A stretch of 64,000 bases of DNA from Chitinophaga polysaccharea. Its GTDB lineage: Bacteria > Bacteroidota > Bacteroidia > Chitinophagales > Chitinophagaceae. Under the pieces are notes generated by a model. That model worked only from the letters and a program-made list of their open reading frames with translations. It made no database searches and was not told where the DNA came from. The position numbers were made by a program, and so were the translations under genes. Each line of letters opens with the position of its first letter. Position 1 is the stretch's first letter. The stretch spans positions 360,001 to 424,000 of the forward strand of contig NZ_CABFVU010000002.1 in NCBI RefSeq assembly GCF_902150045.1, written 5' to 3'. This document shows positions 45,637-54,456 of this stretch, piece after piece.

Positions 45637-46414
45637 CCGGCGTTTTCCCTCCATCCACAGCAGTGGAGGTACCTGTAATGTAAGCCGCAGCGGGCGATGC
45701 CAGGAATGCCGCCAGCGCAGCTATTTCATGGGCTTTTCCAAAACGCTGCATCGGAATTTCTTTCAGCCATTCAGCTTCTACCACTTCGGGCGATACATTG
45801 CGCGCAGCCGCGCTGCTCTTAAATAATCCTTCCAACCTGGCCGTGGAGGTGGAGCCGGGTAACACATTATTCACCGTAATCCCATGTGGCGCCAGTTCTG
45901 TGGCAAGGGTTTTGGACCAGGCAGCAACCGCCCACCGGGTAGTATTGGATACTCCGAGGTTTTTTATGGGTGCTTTTACAGAAGTAGAAATAATATTGAT
46001 AATACGGCCAAAACCTGCGCTGATCATTCCGGGTACAAATATCTGGGCCAAAGCCTGGTTACACAGCAGGTGCTGTGAAAAAGCGGCGGTGAATGCAGCA
46101 GCGCCGGCTTCCAGGATAGGACCTCCTGCAGGCCCGCCGGTATTATTGATAAGTATATGAACGGGGTCGCTTGCCGCGATTTTTTCTGCTGCAGCCGTTA
46201 CCTGTGTTATATCGGAAAAATCCGCCACTGCATAGCTGTGTTGCTGCCCGCTGGCCGTACTAAGTGTTGACAGCGCCGCTTTTAACCGGTCTTCATTCCT
46301 TGCAAATAAAATACATTCAGCGCCCAGCAAAGCCAGTTCTGTTGCTGTAGCCAGTCCTATGCCCTGAGAGCTGCCGCACACGAGCGCTGTTTTTCCTTTA
46401 AGTGAGAGGTCCAT
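45629..46414 (-). CDS. Short-chain dehydrogenase/reductase with altered active site
   Basis: 261 residues. The NAD(P)-binding motif LVCGSSQGIGLAT and the ILINNTGGPAGG segment are present, and Ser of the catalytic triad is in INIISTSV. The usual YxxxK is replaced: the aligned segment reads SNTTR before WAVAAWSKTLATEL, so Tyr becomes Ser and Lys becomes Arg. A subgroup of SDR proteins with this SNxxR pattern exists; their chemistry is not well defined. The end of the coding region lies in the palindromic repeat. Confidence 0.86.
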   Translation of the reverse strand: MDLSLKGKTALVCGSSQGIGLATATELALLGAECILFARNEDRLKAALSTLSTASGQQHSYAVADFSDITQVTAAAEKIAASDPVHILINNTGGPAGGPILEAGAAAFTAAFSQHLLCNQALAQIFVPGMISAGFGRIINIISTSVKAPIKNLGVSNTTRWAVAAWSKTLATELAPHGITVNNVLPGSTSTARLEGLFKSSAAARNVSPEVVEAEWLKEIPMQRFGKAHEIAALAAFLASPAAAYITGTSTAVDGGKTPVV

Positions 46415-46462
46415 CCGTAATTATTTTATGTACAATGTAGCAAAAAATGTGTTATGTATATA

Positions 46463-46502
46463 AAAGGAGAAGGGAAGATCGCTGACCTTCCCTTCTCCCT
46501 TT
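46463..46502 (-). terminator. Terminator of the NagX-like gene
   Basis: AAAGGAGAAGGGAAG and CTTCCCTTCTCCCTTT pair over 15 positions with one bulge; on the minus strand a T-rich stretch follows. It lies 22 bases past the stop at 46524. Confidence 0.78.
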
Positions 46503-46523
46503 ATTTTAGTAAGATGATATTAT

Positions 46524-47645
46524 TTATACGCGAACATAGATCTTTTTCCTGTCGAGGATAAACCCTACCAGCCAGCAGGTGAGCATGAACGCCAGCGAAA
46601 ACAGCAGCGATCCGAACTTACCCGGCGACAATGGCTGGAAGATGGTGTCATTGATCCACTTGTAGAGTGAATCGCCATTCACCATAAAGAAAAAGAACAG
46701 GATAGCCAGCACTTCCGACAGGAGATAAAGGAACAAAGGGTTTTTGCCAAATACCGTAAAGAAACCGCTGCCTTTGGTAAAGCCGAGGATATCTATCACA
46801 AAAATCAGCAGTGACAATAACAGCAGATCAATTCCTACTGTAAGTAATACATAGGAACTGGTCCATAGTTTTTTATTGATGGGGAATACTGTGTTCCACG
46901 CATAGGCCAGTAGCAACAGCAATATACCCATGCCCACCATGCGGCCCAGGCCCACTTTCGTTCTGCCTTGCTGCTGAACAAACAGCCCGGTGTAATAACC
47001 TGCCACTACATTTACCACCGCGGGAATAGTGCTGAGGATACCTTCGGGATCAAAGGCAATGCCTTCACCATGGTACATGTGGCTTTCACCTAAAATTAGT
47101 TTATCGAGCAGGATACCTGCGTTGCCTCCCATGGTGTACTGTTCACCTGGGGTGCCGCAATACCACATGATAGCCCAGTATCCCAGGAGGAATACGGCGC
47201 TTACAGCCCATACCACTTTTTTAGAGCAGTAGTGGATGAGAAGGGAAGCAATACAGTAGCATAAGGCAATACGCTGCAGCACACCCAGTATGCGGGTATC
47301 GCTGAATGGTTTGAATACAAGCCCGTTATCGGTATGATGTACAAACGGGAACCAGTACATCAGGTATCCGAGAAGGAAAATGATCAGGGTACGTTTAAAT
47401 ATCTTTCCCAGCACCGCTGAATTTCCCAGTTGTTCATATTTCCTCATGCTGAAGCTCATGGCATTGCCTACAGCAAAAAGGAAAGAGGGAAATACCAGGT
47501 CGGTTGGTGTCCAGCCATGCCAGGCAGCATGGTCGAGTGGCCAGTAAGTTCCACCAGTACCGCCTGTATTCACTATGATCATGAAACAAACAGTTAGCCC
47601 GCGGAATACATCCAGCGGTAAAAAGCGTTGAGAGCTTTGTGTCAT
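46524..47645 (-). CDS. NagX/DUF5009-type acyltransferase-fold membrane protein
   Basis: 373 residues with about ten membrane helices. It opens RFLPLDVFRGLTVCFMIIVN, the family signature (RxxxLDxxRG) of heparan-alpha-glucosaminide N-acetyltransferase-like and NagX proteins, with WHGWTPTDLVFPSFLFAVGN next. In related bacteria these proteins accompany N-acetylglucosamine use; transport or acetyl transfer across the membrane is inferred. Divergent from the GH5-like gene at 47832. Confidence 0.9.
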   Translation of the reverse strand: MTQSSQRFLPLDVFRGLTVCFMIIVNTGGTGGTYWPLDHAAWHGWTPTDLVFPSFLFAVGNAMSFSMRKYEQLGNSAVLGKIFKRTLIIFLLGYLMYWFPFVHHTDNGLVFKPFSDTRILGVLQRIALCYCIASLLIHYCSKKVVWAVSAVFLLGYWAIMWYCGTPGEQYTMGGNAGILLDKLILGESHMYHGEGIAFDPEGILSTIPAVVNVVAGYYTGLFVQQQGRTKVGLGRMVGMGILLLLLAYAWNTVFPINKKLWTSSYVLLTVGIDLLLLSLLIFVIDILGFTKGSGFFTVFGKNPLFLYLLSEVLAILFFFFMVNGDSLYKWINDTIFQPLSPGKFGSLLFSLAFMLTCWLVGFILDRKKIYVRV

Positions 47646-47831
47646 TTCCCTTTAATTGTATTGGTTGATAAGATGGTAAGGAATGAAAGAGCGTTGAGCT
47701 GACTACAATATATACATCTAAATTTCAAAATCCAAATATGAATTCCCGGGGAGAGTAACAAATTGAGACATATGGACTAACGTGAGACACGTATAATTAC
47801 TATTTTGGTAACTCCACTAAAAAGTTACGTT

Positions 47832-48887
47832 ATGAATTACCGATTTATTGCGTTGTGCGTGGCCGTGCTTATCCAGATGAGCTGCAAACAACCCGAAAAA
47901 GGTTTATGGTCAAAGGAAAAGGCCAATGCCTGGTATGCAGGCAAAGACTGGATCAGGGGAAGCGATTTTATTCCAAGTACAGCTATTAACCAGCTGGAAA
48001 TGTGGCAGGCTGCAACTTTTGATACCGCTACTATTAACCGGGAGCTGGGCTATGCCGAAGGCATCGGGCTGAACACCATGCGGGTTTACCTGCACCATGT
48101 GCCCTGGGTGGTTGATTCTGCAGGTTTTAAGCAACGGATAAGTACTTACCTGGACATCGCCGACAGGCATCACATCTCCACCTTATTCGTATTTTTTGAT
48201 GATTGCTGGGACAGCACTTACCAGGCCGGTCCCCAGCGGGCGCCCAGGCCGGGTATCCACAATTCAGGCTGGGTGCAGGATCCGGGCCTGGCTATCCATC
48301 AGCGCCCCGCATTGGTAGATACATTGGAAAGATATGTGAAAGATATACTGACATCTTTTGCTGACGATAAGCGTATCCTGTTATGGGATCTTTATAATGA
48401 GCCCGGCAATTCCGGCCATGGTAACAAAAGCTTACCCCTGCTGGAAAAAGTGTTTGCCTGGGGAAGAGAGGTGAATCCCTCACAGCCTCTATCAGCCGGT
48501 ATTTGGGACTGGAAGCTTAAAGACCTGTCGGCATTCCAGGAGGCGCATTCAGATGTGATCACCTATCATAACTATTCCCCGCCGGAAGAACATCAACGGG
48601 ATATTGACACCTTGCGCCGGTTAGGAAGGCCGCTGATCTGTACTGAATATATGGCCCGTACCCGCAGCAGCCGTTTCGATAATATTATGCCTTTGCTGAA
48701 AAAGGAAAATATCGGCGCCATTAACTGGGGACTGGTAGCTGGTAAAACCAATACCAAATATGCCTGGAGCACTCCAATGCCCGATGGCAGCGAGCCTCCT
48801 ACCTGGTTTCATGATATTTTCCGTCCGGATGGAACGCCTTACAGCGAGGAGGAAGTGAAAGTGATCCGTGGGCTAACCGGTAAGTAA
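47832..48887 (+). CDS. GH5-like lipoprotein glycosidase
   Basis: 351 residues from the ATG at 47832 with lipobox LIQMSC. A GH5/clan-A barrel is readable: GLNTMRVYLHHVPWV, STLFVFFDDCWDS, acid/base Glu in ILLWDLYNEPGN, VITYHNYSP, and nucleophile Glu in PLICTEYMAR. Often annotated as 1,4-beta-xylanase or cellulase-like; the real substrate is unclear. It is likely outer-membrane anchored. A perfect palindrome terminator separates it from the convergent YitT gene. Confidence 0.89.
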   Translation: MNYRFIALCVAVLIQMSCKQPEKGLWSKEKANAWYAGKDWIRGSDFIPSTAINQLEMWQAATFDTATINRELGYAEGIGLNTMRVYLHHVPWVVDSAGFKQRISTYLDIADRHHISTLFVFFDDCWDSTYQAGPQRAPRPGIHNSGWVQDPGLAIHQRPALVDTLERYVKDILTSFADDKRILLWDLYNEPGNSGHGNKSLPLLEKVFAWGREVNPSQPLSAGIWDWKLKDLSAFQEAHSDVITYHNYSPPEEHQRDIDTLRRLGRPLICTEYMARTRSSRFDNIMPLLKKENIGAINWGLVAGKTNTKYAWSTPMPDGSEPPTWFHDIFRPDGTPYSEEEVKVIRGLTGK

Positions 48888-48896
48888 TATAGGCCG

Positions 48897-48924
48897 GCAG
48901 CTTACAGGATATCCTGTAAGCTGC
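48897..48924. terminator. Bidirectional terminator palindrome
   Basis: GCAGCTTACAGGAT joined directly to ATCCTGTAAGCTGC: a perfect 28-base palindrome between two convergent genes, 10 bases after one stop and 8 bases from the other. T runs are modest on both sides. Confidence 0.75.
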
Positions 48925-48931
48925 TGCCAAA

Positions 48932-49513
48932 CTATTTTGAGAATCCCCTTCCCAATACTTCATGTACTTCGTGTATCACAACAAAAGCTTCGGGATCCGT
49001 TTCCTGCACCAGTGACTTGAGGCGCATAAATTCCTGTTTGCCGATCACCACATATAATACTTCTTTGGGCGCGCCGGTAAAGGCTCCGTGCCCGTGCAAT
49101 ACGGTAGTGCCGCGTTTCATTTCGCCGGTGATCTTTGCTGCAATGGCTTCTGTTCGTGCGGAGATAATGGTAATGGCGCGTTTGGTGTTAAGGCCATCTA
49201 CAATATAATCTACCGCCCTGGCCCCGATGTATACCGCAATAAAGGTATACATGGTTTTTTCTATGCCTATTATAAAGGAAGAAGATATGATCACAACAAT
49301 GTCGAAAATGAGCATAGCGTTACCCAACGACCAGCCGAAATATTTATTGAATAATCTTGCCACAATAGCGGAGCCGCCTGTGGTACCGCCTGACAGGAAT
49401 ACCAGGCCAATGCCAATGCCTACCAGCAGGCCGGCAAATATAGCCGCCAGTAGCGGGTTGGTGGTAACCGGTGTGAATGTGTTTTCAGTGAGACAAAGGG
49501 CTGAGTTACCCAT
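48932..49513 (-). CDS. YitT family membrane protein, N-terminally shortened
   Basis: 193 residues, against about 280 for YitT proteins. The middle and end are intact: PLLAAIFAGLLVGIGIGLVF, LSGGTTGGSAIVARLF, a following membrane helix, and the DUF2179 domain (TIISARTEAIAAKITGEM, VLYVVIGKQEF). The expected first ~80 residues with three membrane helices are absent: upstream in frame only a few residues (FFCFIS) precede a TGA. So the gene has lost its 5' part. Function of the family is unknown. Confidence 0.8.
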   Translation of the reverse strand: MGNSALCLTENTFTPVTTNPLLAAIFAGLLVGIGIGLVFLSGGTTGGSAIVARLFNKYFGWSLGNAMLIFDIVVIISSSFIIGIEKTMYTFIAVYIGARAVDYIVDGLNTKRAITIISARTEAIAAKITGEMKRGTTVLHGHGAFTGAPKEVLYVVIGKQEFMRLKSLVQETDPEAFVVIHEVHEVLGRGFSK

Positions 49514-49553
49514 GCTGATAAAACAAAAAAATCAGAAAAAAATCAGGCAAATA

Positions 49554-49584
49554 TTTGGAATTAATAAAACTCGATGTATATTTG
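49554..49584 (+). promoter_or_regulatory. Perfect promoter with no recognisable gene downstream
   Basis: TTTG at 49554-49557, 19-base spacer, TATATTTG at 49577-49584: both elements match the Bacteroidota consensus exactly. Predicted start of transcription is about 49591, inside a dyad operator. The region to 50388 downstream has no convincing gene. Confidence 0.72.
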
Positions 49585-49602
49585 TCTACCAAATCAGTAG
49601 AC
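49584..49602. promoter_or_regulatory. Operator dyad over the transcription start
   Basis: GTCTAC and GTAGAC are perfect inverted half-sites 7 bases apart (49584-49589 and 49597-49602), overlapping the -7 element and the predicted start. The dyad shape and spacing recall Rrf2-type sites upstream of sulfur-assimilation genes in Bacteroidota as I remember them; that identification is inference. Confidence 0.6.
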
Positions 49603-50388
49603 TAATAAGATCTACCACCACAGGGAAGCATCAGGCAAACGCTTCCGGCATCCTTTGATCCACCAGCAAGGTGTTGCTGCCATCATTATTGAAAAATGTG
49701 TAAATAAAAATACACTATGAAAAGGCACACGCTAACTAGTGGAATGCGATACCACACGCAAAATACAGTGGTAAATATCACCAGTTCCCGTTACATTCAG
49801 ATAGCAGGCGCTTATTGTAGCCGCTGTTGAAGAAAAAATCTTGCGTTCTGTAAGCTGTAAATAGAATGCCTGGTCAGGCTTGCGGGAAAGGTGTGCTGCA
49901 AATTTATTGGTGGTAAATTTATCAGCAACGTACCTCCCCGCATCCTCCTGGCATTTGTCAACTGAAATCTTAAACCAGACCTCTCTCATTTTTTCAACAT
50001 GAAGATATATGTCATCTGTTCGGCCTCAATGCCTTTACAGGCAAACCGGTTAAGCAGCGTGAAAGAAAATATAACGTATACGAATACACGCTAGCTGTGT
50101 GTTTGTAGCGAAATAGAATTGGGTTACTATCCATTGAGATTAAACGATCAACTTCAGTTCAAAAGGGGCGTTGCCTCAAACATTACTGGTGGGTTTTGTT
50201 GGTGATTGCCCCGGGAACTGAAGCCATTATCGGATCATTGAAGACTGCTTCCAGCCAACCGTTCATTAAGATATTTTCCGGAAGCAGTCGGGGCTGATAC
50301 ATAATAACGTAGACGCCTATACTTTTTTCGGAAAGCCTAATTAAAATGAAGGAACCACTTGTTTTCAGGTAAGGTCCCCAGTGCCAGC
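49603..50388 (+). other. Possible untranslated transcript or gene remnant
   Basis: Downstream of the promoter: small hairpins GGAAGC/GCTTCC (49623-49645) and AGCAA/TTGCT (49666-49679), then an ATG at 49717 opening 37 codons (MKRHTLTSGMRYHTQNTVVN first). Minus-strand frames of 85 codons (49732-49989) and 102 codons (50183-50491) also exist, but I see no family, signal or ribosome site for either. I cannot name the function. Confidence 0.4.
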
Positions 50389-50412
50389 AAGTCCCGACAC
50401 GTGTCGGGACTT
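50389..50412 (+). terminator. Perfect 24-base palindrome, probable terminator
   Basis: AAGTCCCGACAC meets GTGTCGGGACTT with no spacer, followed by CTATTTTATAT. As RNA it would form a 10-bp stem with a tight loop. It would end a transcript from the 49554 promoter, giving about 820 bases. Confidence 0.65.
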
Positions 50413-50544
50413 CTATTTTATATACCCCGTTCAATTGTTCCAATATAATATACCCCGTCCCGTTACCCATCTCCCTGAAATATATTTTCAAAAACCTTAT
50501 GGAAAATATTTTACTGCATCATCTAATTAAAAAAACATATTACC

Positions 50545-51384
50545 ATGGACTCAGCTAAAATCCCGGGGAATGATTTCCTCGACATTCTCTTCTATGGAAG
50601 GAACAAAGATTATGGGGCCTATGAATTGCGCAGTCGTTACGACGGGCGCGTTCGCAATGCAGTAATGGGCACCGCTTCTATTATGCTGGTAATGATTGGC
50701 GGCTATGTGTTGAATAACACTTTGATGGCGGCTGAAGCAGTACACCGGCCTGTGCTGGCGGAAAAGAAAATTGAATTGAAAACACTGGAAATGCCGCCGG
50801 AACCTCCTGTTACCATTCCCCCGCCACCGGTAAACTCCGCGCCCCCGCCATTGGCCGCATCTATCAGGGCCACTACACCCGTGATTGTTGATACAGACGT
50901 GCCTCCCGATGAAATGCCACCAAAGATTGCTGACCAGGAGGATAACGTAGTAGGATTTACTACTTCAGATGGGGTGGAAGGAGGAGCGGATATTGACCTG
51001 AAAGCCAATGGTAGCGGAGGTGTCGGCGTAGTGGCAGCACCCCCGGCCAGCAATCCCGATGCGCCGCGCACCTTCGTGGAAATAATGCCCGAATTTCCAG
51101 GTGGTGAAGCCGCATTGGCCAAATATCTTGGCAATAACATCCGGTACCCGCACACCGCCCAGGAGAACGGCATACAGGGAACAGTATTTATTCAGTTCAT
51201 TGTAAACCGCGACGGTAGTATTTCCCAGGTTAAAACAACCGGTGCTGCAAAAGGTGGAGGCCTGGAAGAAGAAGCTATCCGGGTGGTTAGCAAAATGCCT
51301 AAATGGAGACCCGGTAAACAGAACGGGGAATATGTGGCTGTATATTTTAACTTGCCGGTTCGTTTCACGTTAAGCGACAACTAA
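50545..51384 (+). CDS. Second TonB family protein, stand-alone
   Basis: 279 residues, paralogue of the protein at 8298-9134: the same opening (DFLDILFYGRNKDYGAYELR), one membrane helix (~43-60), Pro-rich spacer (PPEPPVTIPPPPVNSAPPP) and a TonB C-terminal domain (PEFPGGEAALAKYLGNNIRY, GTVFIQFIVNRDGS, ending LPVRFTL). No exbB or exbD is beside it, so it would need the motor encoded at 6005-8259 or another set. Direct repeats of ATATACCCCGT lie at about 50418 and 50449, upstream of its ATG. Confidence 0.92.
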   Translation: MDSAKIPGNDFLDILFYGRNKDYGAYELRSRYDGRVRNAVMGTASIMLVMIGGYVLNNTLMAAEAVHRPVLAEKKIELKTLEMPPEPPVTIPPPPVNSAPPPLAASIRATTPVIVDTDVPPDEMPPKIADQEDNVVGFTTSDGVEGGADIDLKANGSGGVGVVAAPPASNPDAPRTFVEIMPEFPGGEAALAKYLGNNIRYPHTAQENGIQGTVFIQFIVNRDGSISQVKTTGAAKGGGLEEEAIRVVSKMPKWRPGKQNGEYVAVYFNLPVRFTLSDN

Positions 51385-51554
51385 TAAATAGTTCCCCCGC
51401 TTTTTCATTTCAATTAAACTTTATTATTAACCAGGAAAATGCTGTCATCGTTATGACGGTGTGACCTCCTATATTATTATCTCTTTAAGTTTTTATCATC
51501 CTGTTTATCCCGGCCTACATCCATAAACCGGCGCATTCTGATTCCTGATACCAG

Positions 51555-51589
51555 TCCCGGTCCGCATTTAGCGGCCGGGATTGCTTTTT
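51555..51589 (+). terminator. Terminator downstream of the second tonB
   Basis: TCCCGGTCCGC and GCGGCCGGGA pair with one bulged base around ATTTA, followed by TTGCTTTTT. It lies about 170 bases after the tonB stop, leaving a long 3' untranslated region. Confidence 0.78.
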
Positions 51590-51733
51590 AAGACCGCTGC
51601 TTCTTATTAGATAATATTCAAACATTATCACTTTATGTCAAACAAAAATCAAAAAACTAAGAAATTACCATAATAATTATTAATTTAACAGCCGCTTAGT
51701 CTTCTTCTTTAGCACTATAAACGGATAATTAGT

Positions 51734-54313
51734 ATGGAAGCGCCGGTAAATAATTCGCTGCAACAGTTCAAAAACCTTGTTGGGACCAAGTTTCAGCTGT
51801 ATAATAGCCTCTTCACCTCTTTGCCTTTCCACCGCGTGGAAAAGACAGGTATCTTCCTGTCCCTGTTCCTGCTTCATTGCGAAGAAGGATATTCCAAAGG
51901 CAACAGCCCTGAAGAGATTATGAACTCTTTTTTCTCTCAGTATACCACCTATACAGATGAAAAACAGCGAACGGACCTGTTGTTCCGCTTTGTGCAATAT
52001 GCTGAAAGACAGGTAGTACTGTTTGATGCGCTTGAAGATGCTGCTTTCCGGAACATCCGCGATCTGCAGGGCGCCGGCACTTTACGGCATCTGCAATCTG
52101 AAGTGATCCAGGAGCAGGCCCAGGACAAGCTGAAGGAGAAACTGAAGGATTTTTCCGTGAGATTGGTGCTGACTGCGCATCCTACACAGTTTTATCCCAG
52201 TGAAGTACTTGGAATTATTAATGATCTGTCTAAAGCGCTCATTGATGAAAATACCAGCCAGGTAAATATGTACCTGCAACAGCTAGGTAAAACGCCCTTC
52301 TTCAAAAAGGAAAAACCAACACCATACGATGAAGCCATCAGCCTGGTATGGTTCCTCGAAAATATTTTTTACCAGTCGGCCGGCCGCATCCTGTCGTCTA
52401 TCCGGGCACAGTTCCCGGGGGCTATCAGTAGTGAGAATGCCGTGATCCGCATGGGTTTCTGGCCTGGCGGCGACCGTGATGGGAACCCGTTTGTAAAAGC
52501 GCCTACCACCATTGAAGTGGCCGCTGCCCTTCGTGCTTCCATCATGAAATGCTATTTCCGGGAAGTCCGCAACCTGCGCCGCCGCCTTACTTTTAAAGGA
52601 GTGGAGAATGTAGTGGCCGCACTGGAATCCAAATTATCCCGCAACCTGTTCCTGCCAGGGCATAAAGCTGATATCAGCCGCCAGGAAATACTGGACACGC
52701 TCGCGGATATACGAAATACGATCATGGCCGACCTGAATGGGCTGTTCGTCCATCTGGTGGATAACCTGGTTAGTAAAGTGGAGATTTTCGGGTTGTTCTT
52801 TGCTTCCCTGGATATACGCCAGGACAGCTCCGTTCATGAAGCGGTACTGGAAGCCGTAGCCGCCGGAACAGCGGCGCTGCCGGATAACTATACCTCCCTG
52901 GATGATAGAGAAAAGATCAGTGCTTTACTTAATATAAAAGAGGCTATAGATCCCCAATCCCTGGAAAACCCGCTGCACCAGGATACGCTGCAAACCATTG
53001 CTGCTATCCGGGAAATACAGGCAGCCAACGGGGAAGAAGGCTGCAACCGATATATCATCAGTCATAGTACCAGTGTACTTAATGTAATGGAAGTATACGG
53101 TTTGTTCCTGCTGAGCGGCTGGAAGAAAGAGGAAATGACAGTAGATATTGTACCGCTGTTTGAAACCATCGATGACCTGCGCCATGCAGGACAGGTGATG
53201 AAAGAGCTGTATGAAAACGCCGATTACCGGGAACATCTGCGCCGCCGCCAATGTAAACAAACTATTATGCTTGGCTTCTCCGATGGTACAAAAGATGGTG
53301 GATACCTGATGGCCAACTGGAGCATCTATAAGGCGAAAGAAGAACTTACCGCTATCTCCAAAGATTATGGCATCAACGTGGTGTTCTTTGATGGCAGGGG
53401 TGGCCCCCCGGCACGCGGCGGCGGAAAAACCCACCAGTTCTATGCTTCCATGGGCAGGAATATTGCCAATAAGGAAATACAGCAAACCATACAGGGGCAA
53501 ACTATCAGCTCCAACTTTGGCACCATAGACGCTGCACAGTTTAATATGGAACAGCTGATACATGCCGGCATCAGCAATGAACTGTTTTCTTCACGGGAAG
53601 TAACACTCAGCAAAGCGGAAGAAGATTTGCTGCAATCCCTTGCTGATGAAGGCTATAAAGCTTACAATAAATTAAAGACGCATCCGCATTTCCTGGCCTA
53701 TCTTGATCATGCCAGCCCCCTGCGGTATTATGCGGAAGCCAATATAGGCAGCCGCCCCAGCAAGCGTAATGCCTCTGCCAAGCTCAATCTCAATGATCTG
53801 AGAGCGGTACCTTACGTGGGCGCATGGAGCCAGCTGAAACAAAATGTACCCGGCTACTACGGTGTGGGCAGCGCCCTGGAACAGCTGGACCAGCAAGGCA
53901 AATGGGAAGAACTGGAAGCATTATACGCACACTCCCTGTTTTTCAGGACCCTGCTCGATAACTGCGTAATGGCGATGAAGAAGAGCTATTTCCCGCTCAC
54001 TGCCTACCTGGAGAAACATCCGCAATATGGAGAGGTATGGCAGATGATCTATAATGAATTTGAGCTGACTAAAAAATACCTGCTGCGGCTTACCAATGAA
54101 TCTGAACTGATGGCCGGCAGCCCTATCGACCTGCTGTCTATCCAGATGAGGGAAAGAATTGTGCTGCCGCTGCTCACTACCCAGCAGTATGCGCTTACCC
54201 GGATACGGGAGCTGGACTCACATCCCGACAACGGGCATGGCAGGGAAACCTACGAAAAGCTCATTATGCGTTGCTCTTTTGGTATTATCAACGCAGGCAG
54301 GAACTCGGCATAA
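51734..54313 (+). CDS. ppc: Phosphoenolpyruvate carboxylase
   Basis: 859 residues. Catalytic His149 lies in VLTAHPTQFYP; FWPGGDRDGNPF and DGRGGPPARGGGKTH (PEP/bicarbonate-binding Arg/Gly loop) are intact, and the C-terminus CSFGIINAGRNSA matches the conserved end. The motif reads HPTQ where many enzymes have HPTE. It makes oxaloacetate from PEP and bicarbonate in the cytoplasm, replenishing the TCA cycle. A large hairpin follows it before gnd. Confidence 0.97.
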   Translation: MEAPVNNSLQQFKNLVGTKFQLYNSLFTSLPFHRVEKTGIFLSLFLLHCEEGYSKGNSPEEIMNSFFSQYTTYTDEKQRTDLLFRFVQYAERQVVLFDALEDAAFRNIRDLQGAGTLRHLQSEVIQEQAQDKLKEKLKDFSVRLVLTAHPTQFYPSEVLGIINDLSKALIDENTSQVNMYLQQLGKTPFFKKEKPTPYDEAISLVWFLENIFYQSAGRILSSIRAQFPGAISSENAVIRMGFWPGGDRDGNPFVKAPTTIEVAAALRASIMKCYFREVRNLRRRLTFKGVENVVAALESKLSRNLFLPGHKADISRQEILDTLADIRNTIMADLNGLFVHLVDNLVSKVEIFGLFFASLDIRQDSSVHEAVLEAVAAGTAALPDNYTSLDDREKISALLNIKEAIDPQSLENPLHQDTLQTIAAIREIQAANGEEGCNRYIISHSTSVLNVMEVYGLFLLSGWKKEEMTVDIVPLFETIDDLRHAGQVMKELYENADYREHLRRRQCKQTIMLGFSDGTKDGGYLMANWSIYKAKEELTAISKDYGINVVFFDGRGGPPARGGGKTHQFYASMGRNIANKEIQQTIQGQTISSNFGTIDAAQFNMEQLIHAGISNELFSSREVTLSKAEEDLLQSLADEGYKAYNKLKTHPHFLAYLDHASPLRYYAEANIGSRPSKRNASAKLNLNDLRAVPYVGAWSQLKQNVPGYYGVGSALEQLDQQGKWEELEALYAHSLFFRTLLDNCVMAMKKSYFPLTAYLEKHPQYGEVWQMIYNEFELTKKYLLRLTNESELMAGSPIDLLSIQMRERIVLPLLTTQQYALTRIRELDSHPDNGHGRETYEKLIMRCSFGIINAGRNSA

Positions 54314-54331
54314 ATATGATTCATAAACAGG

Positions 54332-54393
54332 TTACGGAGTTATGTGGATACAGTGAAGGTAATACCGGTGGCTGTCTCCATCTGACTCCGTAA
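54332..54393 (+). terminator. Long hairpin between ppc and gnd
   Basis: TTACGGAGT (54332-54340) pairs with ACTCCGTAA (54385-54393); inside, a further imperfect ACAG/CTGT pairing exists. It is followed by repeated CGTAAT words up to 54416. Possible ppc terminator or gnd leader; no T run, so it is uncertain. Confidence 0.4.
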
Positions 54394-54456
54394 TTCGTAA
54401 TACGTATTTCGTAATTCTTCCCTACTTTTACACCTCCTTAAGTAACTTCTCTATAT

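Noticed and set aside
49620..49720. SAM-type riboswitch after the 49554 promoter
   Set aside because: Hairpins are present but no conserved core of a known SAM class could be placed.
49732..50491. Two minus-strand frames (85 and 102 codons)
   Set aside because: Open frames without signal, family motif or ribosome site, antisense to a strong promoter; not supported as genes.
54394..54420. CGTAAT words before gnd as a regulatory repeat
   Set aside because: Short, irregular and common in AT-rich Bacteroidota spacers; no dyad spacing.
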